Source: Deinococcus cellulosilyticus NBRC 106333 = KACC 11606 (lineage in GTDB: Bacteria > Deinococcota > Deinococci > Deinococcales > Deinococcaceae). Taken from it: a stretch of 31,767 bases of DNA. Shown here one piece after another: positions 7,101-15,067 of this stretch; position 1 is the stretch's first letter, and every line of letters starts with the position of its first letter. The notes under the pieces were generated by a model that had not been told where the DNA came from, ran no database searches, and saw only the letters and a list, made by a program, of their open reading frames with translations. Position numbers and translations under genes: made by a program. Where the stretch lies: NCBI RefSeq assembly GCF_007990775.1, contig NZ_BJXB01000041.1, positions 1 through 31,767 of the forward strand, written 5' to 3'.

Positions 7101-7314
7101 GCGATCAGCCATCAGCCGTCAGCTGTCAGCTTAAAAGCAAAAGACCAGAAATCTATAAGTTTCTGGTCTTCCTTTATTTGATGCATGGGCGAGGCATGAC
7201 TTACCCTTTTTCGAATTCTGATCTTGCTGATGCCCTTATGTTTCACCTCAAGTCTCTCCTTACACGCCACCTTGCCTGTCCACTGCTGATGGCTGATCGC
7301 TGGCTGCTGACCGC
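7101..7314. repeat. inverted pair of heptamer tracts (element A)
   Basis: The left tract 7101-7130 is GCGATCA-GCCATCA-GCCGTCA-GCTGTCA-GC. The right tract 7283-7314 is the same kind of array on the opposite strand. The 16 bases at 7101-7116 (GCGATCAGCCATCAGC) are exactly repeated in reverse complement at 7285-7300. The unit is always 7 bp and starts with GC. The interior holds a terminator. No gene or target-site duplication was found. Confidence 0.75.
7141..7178 (+). terminator. terminator after the metal transporter/Rrf2 operon
   Basis: A perfect 11-bp stem AAGACCAGAAA / TTTCTGGTCTT (7141-7151, 7160-7170) with an 8-nt loop is followed by CCTTTATTT. It ends + strand transcription from the 5044-7100 operon. 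Confidence 0.8.
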
Positions 7315-7504
7315 TTTCCCACACAAAGTATGTTTTTGGTAAGGCATGATCTTTTATGCTGATTCACACGGGAGTAAACTGCTGTTATCAGCGAAGTTGG
7401 CAGAGGGGCATCCGTGACCCCGAAACCTGTTTTTGTTCTGGCCGCAGGAAGCGAGGTTCCTTGTGGCTGGACTCGGGTCTTCTCTTTCCCTTGCAGAGGA
7501 GCGT
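7315..7504. other. leader region of the receptor-like gene
   Basis: There is no gene here. TATGCT near 7353 could be a -10 box with a weak TTTTTG 16 bp upstream. The frame of the next gene is open through this stretch, but only TTG codons and no ribosome site precede 7505. Confidence 0.3.
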
Positions 7505-8563
7505 ATGGTTCTTCACCTGCTGTTGGTCACTGCACTTGGCATGCTTGCCCTCCGGTACGCCGGTCAGCTTTACGTGCGCAGTTCTGGAACCCCTCAAACC
7601 CACCTGCTTGCAGGTCTGTATGTGCTTTTTGCGTTCATGAATTTTCTGGTGTTCATCAGCCAGCATGCAGGAAATGGGGCCTTGCAGGCCGCTGCCCTGA
7701 CCCTGTTTTTCATTGCTCTGCCGCAGTTCATCTCGCGCATTTCTTACACCCTGATGTTCACCTTTCAGTCGGTGTACCACAAGCATCCCGAGCAGATGCA
7801 CACCATCACCTACGCTGCCATGTCCTTGACAACCTTGCTGGCCGCCCTCAACATTCTGGGGGTGATGTTCACCGGAAAACTGGTGACAGATGGGCAGGGC
7901 CTTTTCCTGAACATGTTCTATGTTCTGGGCATCATTGGCTGGGTCTGCATTCTTTTGATGGTGCAGGGGGTTGCAGACAGTTTCCCTCACCAGCGGAAAT
8001 ATGCATTGCCTCTGATGGTCAGCGTGACATTCGGGCCTTTTCTGCTTGCACCGATCATGTCGGGGTTTTTTCACCTGAACGATGCCCTGGTGCTGTTTCT
8101 GACCTTCACTCCTGTGCTTCTGACCCTCACCCTTCTGGTGGACCGGGCAGGTCTGCTGAATCCTCCTTATTTCATGCCTGAGCGTGCCCTGCGTTTTGTT
8201 CCCAACCCGGTGATGGTGACAGACCCAGATGATCTCATCACCTGGATGAATGAGGAAGCCCGCAAACTGGACGCTGCCGAACTGGGCCGTCCTGCCCTCA
8301 GTGCCTTTTATTCCAGTGAGGAGTTCGTGACCGACCAGAACCAGTGGGAACCGGACCGGGAGTACCGTTACGTGCGGACCCGCTACAAGGAATACCTGCT
8401 GCGCAAGCAACCCATCAACAGCAACGAGCACGAACTGCTGGGATACCTGTACACCGCCCAGGAGGTCACGGTGGAGGACAAACTGGCCCAGCATTACCAC
8501 GCTGCCAGAAACCACCACGTCCCCCCCATCAGACGCAATTACTCTGAACAGCAGGATTCCTGA
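7505..8563 (+). CDS. 7TM-like membrane receptor with PAS-like domain, no kinase
   Basis: This 352-residue protein begins with seven or eight hydrophobic helices (about residues 2-225). In architecture it resembles the N-terminal 7TM sensor region of some histidine kinases and diguanylate cyclases. A PAS-like domain follows (about 225-325): RFVPNPVMVTDPDDLITWMN at its start and ELLGYLYTAQEVTVEDKL at its end, the latter like the G-x-Dx(T)E-x-K end of PAS folds. The protein stops 30 residues later in a His-, Arg- and Gln-rich tail without HisKA, HATPase, GGDEF or EAL. ATG at 7505 has GAGGA four bases upstream. It could be a stand-alone receptor that signals to a separate partner, or a remnant of a larger sensor; it is intact as a frame. 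The ligand is unknown. Confidence 0.72.
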   Translation: MVLHLLLVTALGMLALRYAGQLYVRSSGTPQTHLLAGLYVLFAFMNFLVFISQHAGNGALQAAALTLFFIALPQFISRISYTLMFTFQSVYHKHPEQMHTITYAAMSLTTLLAALNILGVMFTGKLVTDGQGLFLNMFYVLGIIGWVCILLMVQGVADSFPHQRKYALPLMVSVTFGPFLLAPIMSGFFHLNDALVLFLTFTPVLLTLTLLVDRAGLLNPPYFMPERALRFVPNPVMVTDPDDLITWMNEEARKLDAAELGRPALSAFYSSEEFVTDQNQWEPDREYRYVRTRYKEYLLRKQPINSNEHELLGYLYTAQEVTVEDKLAQHYHAARNHHVPPIRRNYSEQQDS

Positions 8564-8566
8564 GCT

Positions 8567-8995
8567 TCAGGCCCAGAAGAACTTGAGGGCATCCAGCAGG
8601 CGTCTCAACTGCCCTGAATCTCCAAAAGGCGAGGGAACCGTGTAACGCTTTTCTGCATGGTAGAGCCTCAGGTCCTGCAGGATGGCCCTCACCACGGGGT
8701 TATCATCAAAATACCCCTCAAGGCGGTACTGGTCCTCTCCGAGTTTCTGGAGGACCTCTTGCTGGGGAGCCCAGCCTCCCACGTAGGAACTGGAGTCTGG
8801 TTCTCCGGCTTCCATTTTGGTGTACACCCCTCCCCATGCCATCCCGGTCAGGTGACTGAAATCTATGCTGCAATGGTTGTTGAGGATGTCGTCATTGCGG
8901 TGGTAGGTGAATTCCATCTTCACCCTGTAGCGTCCGTTTTCGGGATAACCGGGAAATTCAGTGGCCTTGATCTCAAGCAAATCAATGTCAAGCAT
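8567..8995 (-). CDS. hypothetical protein
   Basis: I do not recognise this 142-residue protein. It is soluble, with alternating strands at the N-terminus (LDIDLLEIKATEF, RYRVKMEFTYH) and an amphipathic C-terminal helix ending in LLDALKFFWA. There is no signal peptide. The minus strand has TAAACT nine bases before the ATG and no ribosome site, suggesting a very short leader. Its stop lies three bases from the stop of the receptor gene, so the two converge. Upstream is the MocR-type gene on the same strand with a 51-bp gap, so co-transcription is possible. Confidence 0.65.
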   Translation of the reverse strand: MLDIDLLEIKATEFPGYPENGRYRVKMEFTYHRNDDILNNHCSIDFSHLTGMAWGGVYTKMEAGEPDSSSYVGGWAPQQEVLQKLGEDQYRLEGYFDDNPVVRAILQDLRLYHAEKRYTVPSPFGDSGQLRRLLDALKFFWA

Positions 8996-9046
8996 GGTGC
9001 TCTGAGTTTAAACAATGAAACGCCCAGCACAAATCCAGAAGCTGGC

Positions 9047-10450
9047 TTACAGGGCCTCTCGCAATTGACGGATGCCTTTTTCAATGGCCTGTGGAGCAAG
9101 GTGGGCATAGTTCAGGATGATGCCACTCTGGACCACCCGTGTGGCGTACCGACTCAGGAAGTCCACAGCAACCTTCGAGTGGAGTGAAGCGGCCCTAAGG
9201 TGCTCCTCGCTCCAGCTTTCTGGGAGAAAGGCACAGATGTGCAAGCCTGCGCCCGTGGTGGGAATGGTGAACTCTGGGAAATGCTTCCTCAGGGCAGACA
9301 GCAGGGTCTCATACCGCTCCAGAATGGTGGCTCTGGTTTTCTTGAGGTGCCGTGCAAAGCCCCCGGAGTGCAGAAAATCGGCAAGGGCCAGACTGTCGAG
9401 GGTCGGAGGTTGCCTGTCTGTGAGGTAACGGGTGGCAGAGAGAACCTCAATGATGGGGGCAGGAGCGACCAGAAAGCCACTTCTCAGGGCTGGAGACAGG
9501 CTCTTGGAGAAAGTGCCCACGTAGATCACCTGAGAGGGATTCAGGCCCTGCATGGCAGACAGGGGACGGGTGTCAAAGCGAAACTCCGAGTTGTAATCGT
9601 CTTCGACAATCCAGGCCCCTACACTTCTGGCCCAGTCCAGAATCCTGAGCCTTCTGGAGGCAGGCAGGATGGCCCCTGTGGGAAACTGGTGGGCTGGAGT
9701 GACATACAGCAGGTCTGCTTTTCTGGGAAGGAGTTCAGGGTTCAGGCCCTCATCGTCCACAGGAAGATAAAGGACCTCTGCACCAGAGGCCTCAAACACC
9801 CTTCTGGCTCCCAGGTATCCGGGATCTTCCATCACCACAGTTTTTCCTGGTTCCAGGAACACCCGGGCAAGGGCATCCAGGCTTCCCTGTGAGCCACTGG
9901 AGAGCATCACCATACCTGCAGTGGCCTTCACTCCTCTTTCTCTGGCCAGGTAACTGGAAATGGCTTCACGGGTCTCCAGAGGGCCCAGTTCGTCGCCATA
10001 CTGTCCCATGCCGCCCTGCAAGGCTTTTGCCCTCTCACGCAGCGCACGTGCCCACGCCTCTGCAGGAAAAAACTCATTGGGAACATTGCCCAGACGGAAA
10101 TCCACCTCAATCTGGTCGTAGGCAGGCCGCAGAGGGGTTTGCAGGGCACGAATGGCCCATTCGGTCAGTTTCAGGCCCGGAGCAGGAACATCCAGTGTCA
10201 CTTCCGGGTTCACGCTGTGGGCAACATAAGTTCCACTGGCCGGACGGGTCTCGATGAACCCCTCCACCTCAAGAAGCTCGAAGGCTTCCAGCACCGTGTT
10301 TCTGGCCACCCCCCAGGTCTTTGCAAATTCCCTGCTGCTGGGCAACTTACTGCCCTCAGGAAGTGCGCCTGCCAGAATGGCCTCACGCAATGCCTGATAC
10401 ACCTGACGGTAGAGGGGTTCACTGGGGCTGGGGTTGAGGGGCGGCAGCAT
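9047..10450 (-). CDS. MocR/PdxR-type regulator (GntR HTH + aminotransferase domain)
   Basis: This 467-residue fusion protein has a GntR-type winged helix at residues 1-75 (LYRQVYQALREAILAGALPE, LPSSREFAKTWGVARNTVLEAFELLE). A fold-type I aminotransferase-like domain fills the rest (about 110-467). The PLP-binding lysine is Lys316 in GTFSKSLSPALRSGF, and VEDDYNSEFR and LSSGSQGSLD are typical MocR motifs. These proteins sense PLP or an amine and control B6, GABA, taurine or D-amino-acid genes. The target here is not evident, as no pdx gene is adjacent. The start is leaderless: TAAACT, six bases, ATG. A heptamer tract begins only five bases upstream of that -10 box (10467), in the promoter zone. 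Confidence 0.92.
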   Translation of the reverse strand: MLPPLNPSPSEPLYRQVYQALREAILAGALPEGSKLPSSREFAKTWGVARNTVLEAFELLEVEGFIETRPASGTYVAHSVNPEVTLDVPAPGLKLTEWAIRALQTPLRPAYDQIEVDFRLGNVPNEFFPAEAWARALRERAKALQGGMGQYGDELGPLETREAISSYLARERGVKATAGMVMLSSGSQGSLDALARVFLEPGKTVVMEDPGYLGARRVFEASGAEVLYLPVDDEGLNPELLPRKADLLYVTPAHQFPTGAILPASRRLRILDWARSVGAWIVEDDYNSEFRFDTRPLSAMQGLNPSQVIYVGTFSKSLSPALRSGFLVAPAPIIEVLSATRYLTDRQPPTLDSLALADFLHSGGFARHLKKTRATILERYETLLSALRKHFPEFTIPTTGAGLHICAFLPESWSEEHLRAASLHSKVAVDFLSRYATRVVQSGIILNYAHLAPQAIEKGIRQLREAL

Positions 10451-10456
10451 GGTCTC

Positions 10457-10462
10457 AGTTTA
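10457..10462 (-). promoter_or_regulatory. leaderless -10 box of the MocR-type gene
   Basis: Minus-strand TAAACT is followed by exactly six bases and the ATG at 10450. There is no ribosome binding site, so the mRNA probably starts at the initiation codon. Confidence 0.55.
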
Positions 10463-10466
10463 TCGA

Positions 10467-10501
10467 GCTGAAGGCACAAAGCAGAAGGCAGAAGGCTAAA
10501 G
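10467..10501 (+). repeat. heptamer tract D (five units)
   Basis: GCTGAAG-GCACAAA-GCAGAAG-GCAGAAG-GCTAAAG: five consecutive 7-bp units each starting with GC, directly upstream of the MocR-type promoter. No inverted partner was seen nearby. Confidence 0.6.
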
Positions 10502-10549
10502 AACCAGGGCAAGCACAAATTTGACAAATGTTGGATGTCACTGCAACAA

Positions 10550-10703
10550 GCCGTCAGCCGTCAGTGCTCAGCAGTCAGCACCAAAAGAAGGGATGTTCTC
10601 CATGAAGCCTGAAAAAGCTGTTTCACCGTTCAGCAAAATGATCTTTCCGTGGACTGCAGTAAAAGCATCCATCCATCTTTTGCGGATGGCTGATGGCTGA
10701 TCA
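10550..10703. repeat. inverted pair of heptamer tracts (element B)
   Basis: The left tract 10550-10579 is GCCGTCA-GCCGTCA-GTGCTCA-GCAGTCA-GC. The right tract 10684-10703 reads on the other strand as GATCA-GCCATCA-GCCATCC. The layout is as in element A but shorter inside. The rest of the 334-bp gap 10451-10784 holds tract D and the terminator at 10746-10770; no ORF is credible. Confidence 0.65.
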
Positions 10704-10745
10704 CTCTGCACCATCCGCACGACTGGACGTTGCATTTATCCTGGC

Positions 10746-10770
10746 AAAAACCGCCCCCGAAGGAGCGGTT
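10746..10770 (-). terminator. terminator of the amino-acid ABC operon
   Basis: On the minus strand a 9-bp stem (AACCGCTCC / GGGGCGGTT, one T-G pair) with a TTCG tetraloop runs into TTTGCC. It lies 15 bp after the permease stop. Confidence 0.8.
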
Positions 10771-10784
10771 CTGTCTGAAAAGGT

Positions 10785-11576
10785 TCATCTGGATTTGGTC
10801 TTGAAACGCCGCTCCAGTTCATTGGTGAAGAAGGTCATGATGGTGGTCAGGAACAGGTAAATCGAGGCCGAGGTGAGGTAAGAAGGAATCACCAGGAAGG
10901 TCTGGCTTTTGAACCGGTCGATGGCGTTGGCCAGTTCCAGGGTGCCCACCACAGTGGCCAGCGAAGTGTCCTTCAACAGGGACACAATGTTGTTGACCAG
11001 CGGAGGAATGGAAACCCGCACTGCCTGCGGCAGGATCACAAGCCACATGGCCTGAACACCACTGAGGCCAAGTGAACGGGCTGCCTCGGTCTGCCCTCTG
11101 GGAATGGCCTGAATGGATGCACGGATGACTTCCGCATTGTAGGCCCCCTGGTTGAGCGCCAGAGCCACCATTGGAGCATAGAAATCAAAATCAGGAACGT
11201 CCACCACACTGGGAAAAAGAATCGGTGTGGCATTGAAAGCGAAAAGGATCTGCACAATCAGAGGGGTACCCCGAAACACCCACACATAAAAGGAGGCAAT
11301 CCAGCGAAAAGGAGGAAACCCTGAGAGCTTGGCAATCCCGGTGACGGTTCCCAGAATGATGCCCAGAATCCCGGAGGTGACGGTGAGCAGCAGTGTGGTC
11401 TTGGTGGCATCCGCAAAGATCTGGGCATTGTCTGCAAAGGTCTGGGCATACTCCAGACCGAGCAGGCCTGGTACCGTTTTAACGCCATAACTGATCACGA
11501 TCAGGGCAAGGGGAAAAGCCACCACGAGCCCCAGAAGCCACAGGGCATTGTTTAAAGTCGCGTTCTGTTCTTTCAT
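10785..11576 (-). CDS. polar amino acid ABC transporter permease
   Basis: This 263-residue membrane protein of the HisM/GlnP family has about five or six helices. The ABC-permease EAA loop is clear (GQTEAARSLGLSG, about residue 170), as is the family motif YVWVFRGTPLIVQILF (about 92-107). It imports polar amino acids with the binding protein encoded just upstream. ATG at 11576 has no good ribosome site; instead an 11-bp perfect hairpin lies between the two genes. No ATPase gene (GlnQ type) is in the operon, which ends at a terminator after this gene, so the ATPase must come from elsewhere. Confidence 0.92.
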   Translation of the reverse strand: MKEQNATLNNALWLLGLVVAFPLALIVISYGVKTVPGLLGLEYAQTFADNAQIFADATKTTLLLTVTSGILGIILGTVTGIAKLSGFPPFRWIASFYVWVFRGTPLIVQILFAFNATPILFPSVVDVPDFDFYAPMVALALNQGAYNAEVIRASIQAIPRGQTEAARSLGLSGVQAMWLVILPQAVRVSIPPLVNNIVSLLKDTSLATVVGTLELANAIDRFKSQTFLVIPSYLTSASIYLFLTTIMTFFTNELERRFKTKSR

Positions 11577-11590
11577 ATCGACATAAGGGA

Positions 11591-11616
11591 GGGAGGAGGT
11601 GGTCTCACCTCCTCCC
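11591..11616 (-). promoter_or_regulatory. intercistronic hairpin with buried SD-like sequence
   Basis: GGGAGGAGGTG and CACCTCCTCCC form a perfect 11-bp stem with a 4-nt loop between the binding-protein and permease genes. The 5' arm contains GGAGGTG, an ideal ribosome-binding sequence, but it is paired and too far from the permease ATG. It has no T-run. A likely role is mRNA protection and lower permease expression. Confidence 0.55.
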
Positions 11617-11624
11617 TGTGGGAA

Positions 11625-12377
11625 TCACTTGCAGCTGACGTCTGTACCGAAGTACTTCTTGCTGATCTTCGCGTAGGTGCCATCTTTGATGATGTCGGCA
11701 AGCGCACCGTTGAGGGCCTCGGTGACAGAGTCGTTGCCCTTGTTGACCACCATGGCGATTTCTTCTTTAAAGAGGAGGTCTCCGAGTTGCCATTTCACTT
11801 TGGGATTGGCTTTCTTGGCATCGAGCACCACGAACTTGTCACTGACCCAGGCGTCCACAGTCCCAGCGATCAGGGCGGCCACAGCATCGGTGTCTTTGGG
11901 GAAGGTTTTGACCTTCACGCCCTTGACTTTCTGCACGTTGGACAGGTAGCTGGTGCCCACCTGCACAGCGACGCGCTTGCCATTCAGCTGGGCAGCGGTC
12001 TTGATGTTGGGGGATTTGGAAACGATCTGGCCCCCGGTGCAGTAGTGGGGGTCAGAAAAGTCCACCACTTTGGCCCGCTCTTCGTTGATGCCGTGGGAGG
12101 CAATGGCGAAGTCGTAGCGGTTCTGGGTCACCCCAATGATCAGGGAGTCAAAGGGCTGGGTGATCCACTGGACCTTCAGGCCCAGCTTCTTGGCAATGGC
12201 ATCCCCAATCTCCACTTCAAACCCGGTGAGTTTTTTCCCTTCAAAGTAATTAAACGGCTTGAAGGCACCCTCGGTCGCAATCTTGATGGTGCCAGCAGCC
12301 TTGATTTCGTCAAAGGTGCGGGCGCCAGCGGTGGCGGTAAGGAGGAGGGCACCTAACAGTAAAGCGGTCTTTTTCAT
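11625..12377 (-). CDS. polar amino acid ABC transporter substrate-binding protein
   Basis: This 250-residue periplasmic-type binding protein (SBP_bac_3 family, GlnH/HisJ/FliY-like) has a Sec signal peptide MKKTALLLGALLLTATAGA with cleavage near residue 19. The first lobe shows the family pattern (TIKIATEGAFKPFNYFE, LTGFEVEIGDAIAKKLGL), and the motif at FDSLIIGVTQNRYDFAIA follows. A conserved Cys (HYCTGG) and a C-terminal Cys (DVSCK) may form a disulfide. AGGAG lies five bases before the ATG. The closeness to cystine/histidine-type binders is not decisive, so the substrate is left open. The permease follows on the same strand. Confidence 0.92.
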   Translation of the reverse strand: MKKTALLLGALLLTATAGARTFDEIKAAGTIKIATEGAFKPFNYFEGKKLTGFEVEIGDAIAKKLGLKVQWITQPFDSLIIGVTQNRYDFAIASHGINEERAKVVDFSDPHYCTGGQIVSKSPNIKTAAQLNGKRVAVQVGTSYLSNVQKVKGVKVKTFPKDTDAVAALIAGTVDAWVSDKFVVLDAKKANPKVKWQLGDLLFKEEIAMVVNKGNDSVTEALNGALADIIKDGTYAKISKKYFGTDVSCK

Positions 12378-12407
12378 GGGTACTCCTTTGATTCTGCGGT
12401 TTGGGAC

Positions 12408-12416
12408 ATTCTAGCA
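12408..12416 (-). promoter_or_regulatory. extended -10 promoter of the amino-acid ABC operon
   Basis: Minus-strand TGCTAGAAT is an extended -10 (TGn plus TAGAAT) 30 bp upstream of the binding-protein ATG. No clear -35 is seen, as is common for extended -10 promoters. Confidence 0.45.
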
Positions 12417-12526
12417 CAGGTCGATAAACTCTTTTCCTGTCCTGAACGTGCGATTTGATTCAGCACAAGTTCAGGCAAACGGCAGGTCAATAGCTGATTT
12501 AGCTTAACACACGCCAGTAAAATTTG

Positions 12527-12538
12527 TATACAAAATTA
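12527..12538. promoter_or_regulatory. AT-rich palindrome, possible operator
   Basis: TTTGTATACAAA is a perfect 12-bp palindrome with AT-rich flanks, 150 bp upstream of the amino-acid ABC operon. No regulator is identified. Confidence 0.3.
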
Positions 12539-12589
12539 CCATATGAAAGGTGTATAGAACATGAATACTTGTTCTGGGTTCAAGAATGT

Positions 12590-12611
12590 GGGGACTGGGT
12601 GGGGTGAGGGG
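12590..12611 (+). other. G-quadruplex-capable tract
   Basis: GGGG-ACT-GGG-T-GGGG-TGA-GGGG: four G-runs with loops of 1-3 bases on the + strand, a strong G4 pattern, 25 bp left of the heptamer array. The 521-bp gap 12378-12898 holds this, the palindrome, element C and a terminator, but no credible gene. Confidence 0.6.
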
Positions 12612-12635
12612 AGGACATCTGGCTTTGACAACATC

Positions 12636-12846
12636 AGCCGAGAGCCGAGAGCCGAGAGCCGAGAGCCGAGAGCCGAGAGCCGAGAGCAAGGTAAATTGCC
12701 AGGTTCTCTCTGTCAATGCATTTCTGATGTATTGGAGGCAGTTCTTTGTTTAACACAGGGACAGGAAGCTTTACCCAACAACCACTGGCATCTGGCTAAA
12801 GCCAAAGCTTCATGACCGCCCTCGGTTCTCGGCCCTGTGCCCTCAG
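12636..12846. repeat. inverted pair of heptamer tracts (element C)
   Basis: The left tract 12636-12684 is seven perfect copies of AGCCGAG plus a partial unit. The right tract 12819-12846 reads on the other strand as GCTGAGG-GCACAGG-GCCGAGA-ACCGAGG. It is the third inverted heptamer pair and the most regular array. Frames running through it encode only Arg-Glu/Ser repeats and are rejected as genes. Confidence 0.8.
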
Positions 12847-12895
12847 CAAGCAAAAAGAAACCACCGCCTGAGCGGTGGTTTCTTTTTGCTTGCTG
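12844..12895. terminator. long bidirectional terminator of the sugar ATPase gene
   Basis: CAGCAAGCAAAAAGAAACCACCGC and its exact complement (12844-12867, 12872-12895) form a perfect 24-bp stem with loop CTGA. It contains A- and T-runs on both arms, so it can terminate in both directions. It starts three bases after the stop of the minus-strand ATPase. Confidence 0.85.
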
Positions 12896-12898
12896 AAT

Positions 12899-13993
<1,095 letters not shown>

Positions 13994-14235
13994 GTTGTTA
14001 TCCTCCCCCATGCTCTCACCCGTGAACTTCCTCGGGCGACTTGGGTGCGTTGCGATTGCCTGGTGCCTACGCTGGTGATTTTGCCTACAAATTAGATCAT
14101 AGCATTGTCATTTGACCGTGCATAGTCCTGGCAACGACAATAAAACAGTTGTCTGGGCAGGAGAAATCGAGGGCCGGTTCTTTACAGAAAAATAACATTC
14201 AGGGCTTCATGAAGGGCCTTCTGGGGATGCTCTTT

Positions 14236-14241
14236 TATACT
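14236..14241 (+). promoter_or_regulatory. leaderless -10 box of the lipoprotein gene
   Basis: TATACT is followed by six bases and then GTG at 14248. The spacing is identical to that upstream of the cysE GTG at 29961. The rest of the gap 13994-14235 shows no other gene. Confidence 0.55.
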
Positions 14242-14247
14242 GGACCC

Positions 14248-15009
14248 GTGCACAAGTTGGCCTTTTTCCTCCTGCCTGTGGCCCTGTTGAGCAGTTGCGG
14301 AACCACAGATTCCACCCCCAGAGCAACCCTTCGCATCACTCCTGAGCAGAGAACCTTTCAGGCAGGCGTTCCTGTTCAATTTCAGGGAACCTTCTCATCT
14401 CTGATCAATGTGAAAGATCCTGTGCTGACCTGGGACCCTGTGCGGGTGAACCTTTGGCTGCCAAACCCATTCTATTTTTCCGAACAGGGACTGTTCATGG
14501 GCCTGGAAACCGGGACCTATGACCTCCGTCCAAATGTCAGTGCAACAGCAACAGCAGGAGCCAGTCCTGGAAAGGCCACAGGTCCACTGCTGACCTTCTC
14601 CAACCTGCAACCTCAGGATCAACGTCCGTTCCTCAAGGTCACCATTGCAGAGAACCCTGCGCTCTTGCAGACGAAAGGCAAGTGGAATGGAAAAGTCACA
14701 GTCACATGTGACGGCCAGCCCACAGAGTTTGAGATCGGTTTGACCATCAACACTGTTGCCGGGACAACCTTTACAGGTGAAATGACCATGCTTCAGCCGG
14801 GTGGTGGCTGGAAGGTGGACATCCCCGCTTCCAGAATTTATCAGGCATCAGACCTTGATGTTTTTGATCCGCTCAAGGTGGCTCAGGCAAGCTTTTATGG
14901 TTTTGCTTTTGCATACAACCCTACAAAGAACACGGCCCAAGGGGTCATTCCTGACATCAGTGGCTGCAGTGACCAATTGCTGCAAGTCAGCCTGAGCCGT
15001 CCCCAATAA
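14248..15009 (+). CDS. lipoprotein of unknown function
   Basis: This 253-residue protein has a lipoprotein signal: a short basic start, hydrophobic stretch FFLLPVALL and lipobox LSSC with Cys17, so it is anchored in a membrane. GTG at 14248 is chosen because it places the signal peptide at the N-terminus and follows a leaderless -10 box. Longer in-frame ATGs give an atypically long n-region and no ribosome site. The mature part is beta-rich, with an Ig- or carbohydrate-binding-like look (TLRITPEQRTFQAGVPVQF; RPFLKVTIAENPALLQ). A cysteine pair, VTCDG and SGCSD, may form a disulfide. I do not recognise the family. It converges with secA. Confidence 0.75.
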   Translation: MHKLAFFLLPVALLSSCGTTDSTPRATLRITPEQRTFQAGVPVQFQGTFSSLINVKDPVLTWDPVRVNLWLPNPFYFSEQGLFMGLETGTYDLRPNVSATATAGASPGKATGPLLTFSNLQPQDQRPFLKVTIAENPALLQTKGKWNGKVTVTCDGQPTEFEIGLTINTVAGTTFTGEMTMLQPGGGWKVDIPASRIYQASDLDVFDPLKVAQASFYGFAFAYNPTKNTAQGVIPDISGCSDQLLQVSLSRPQ

Positions 15010-15018
15010 ACCAGCGTT

Positions 15019-15053
15019 CCAAAAGAAAAGAGAGGGGTCAAATCCCCTCTCTT
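15019..15053 (-). terminator. terminator of secA (also usable from the lipoprotein side)
   Basis: A 10-bp stem AAGAGAGGGG / CCCCTCTCTT (15028-15037, 15044-15053) is followed on the minus strand by TTCTTTTGG. It sits between the convergent lipoprotein and secA genes. Confidence 0.75.
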
Positions 15054-15067
15054 GGAGTTGTTGTGCT

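Noticed and set aside
7388..8518. 376-codon minus-strand frame
   Set aside because: Antisense to the 7TM/PAS receptor; the product is Gln/His/Gly-rich with no domain, and no ribosome site precedes it.
12636..12690. CRISPR array
   Set aside because: The repeats are 7 bp with no spacers and no cas genes nearby.
12561..12815. 84-codon + frame
   Set aside because: It runs through the heptamer array and encodes its Arg-Glu/Ser repeat; no ribosome site.
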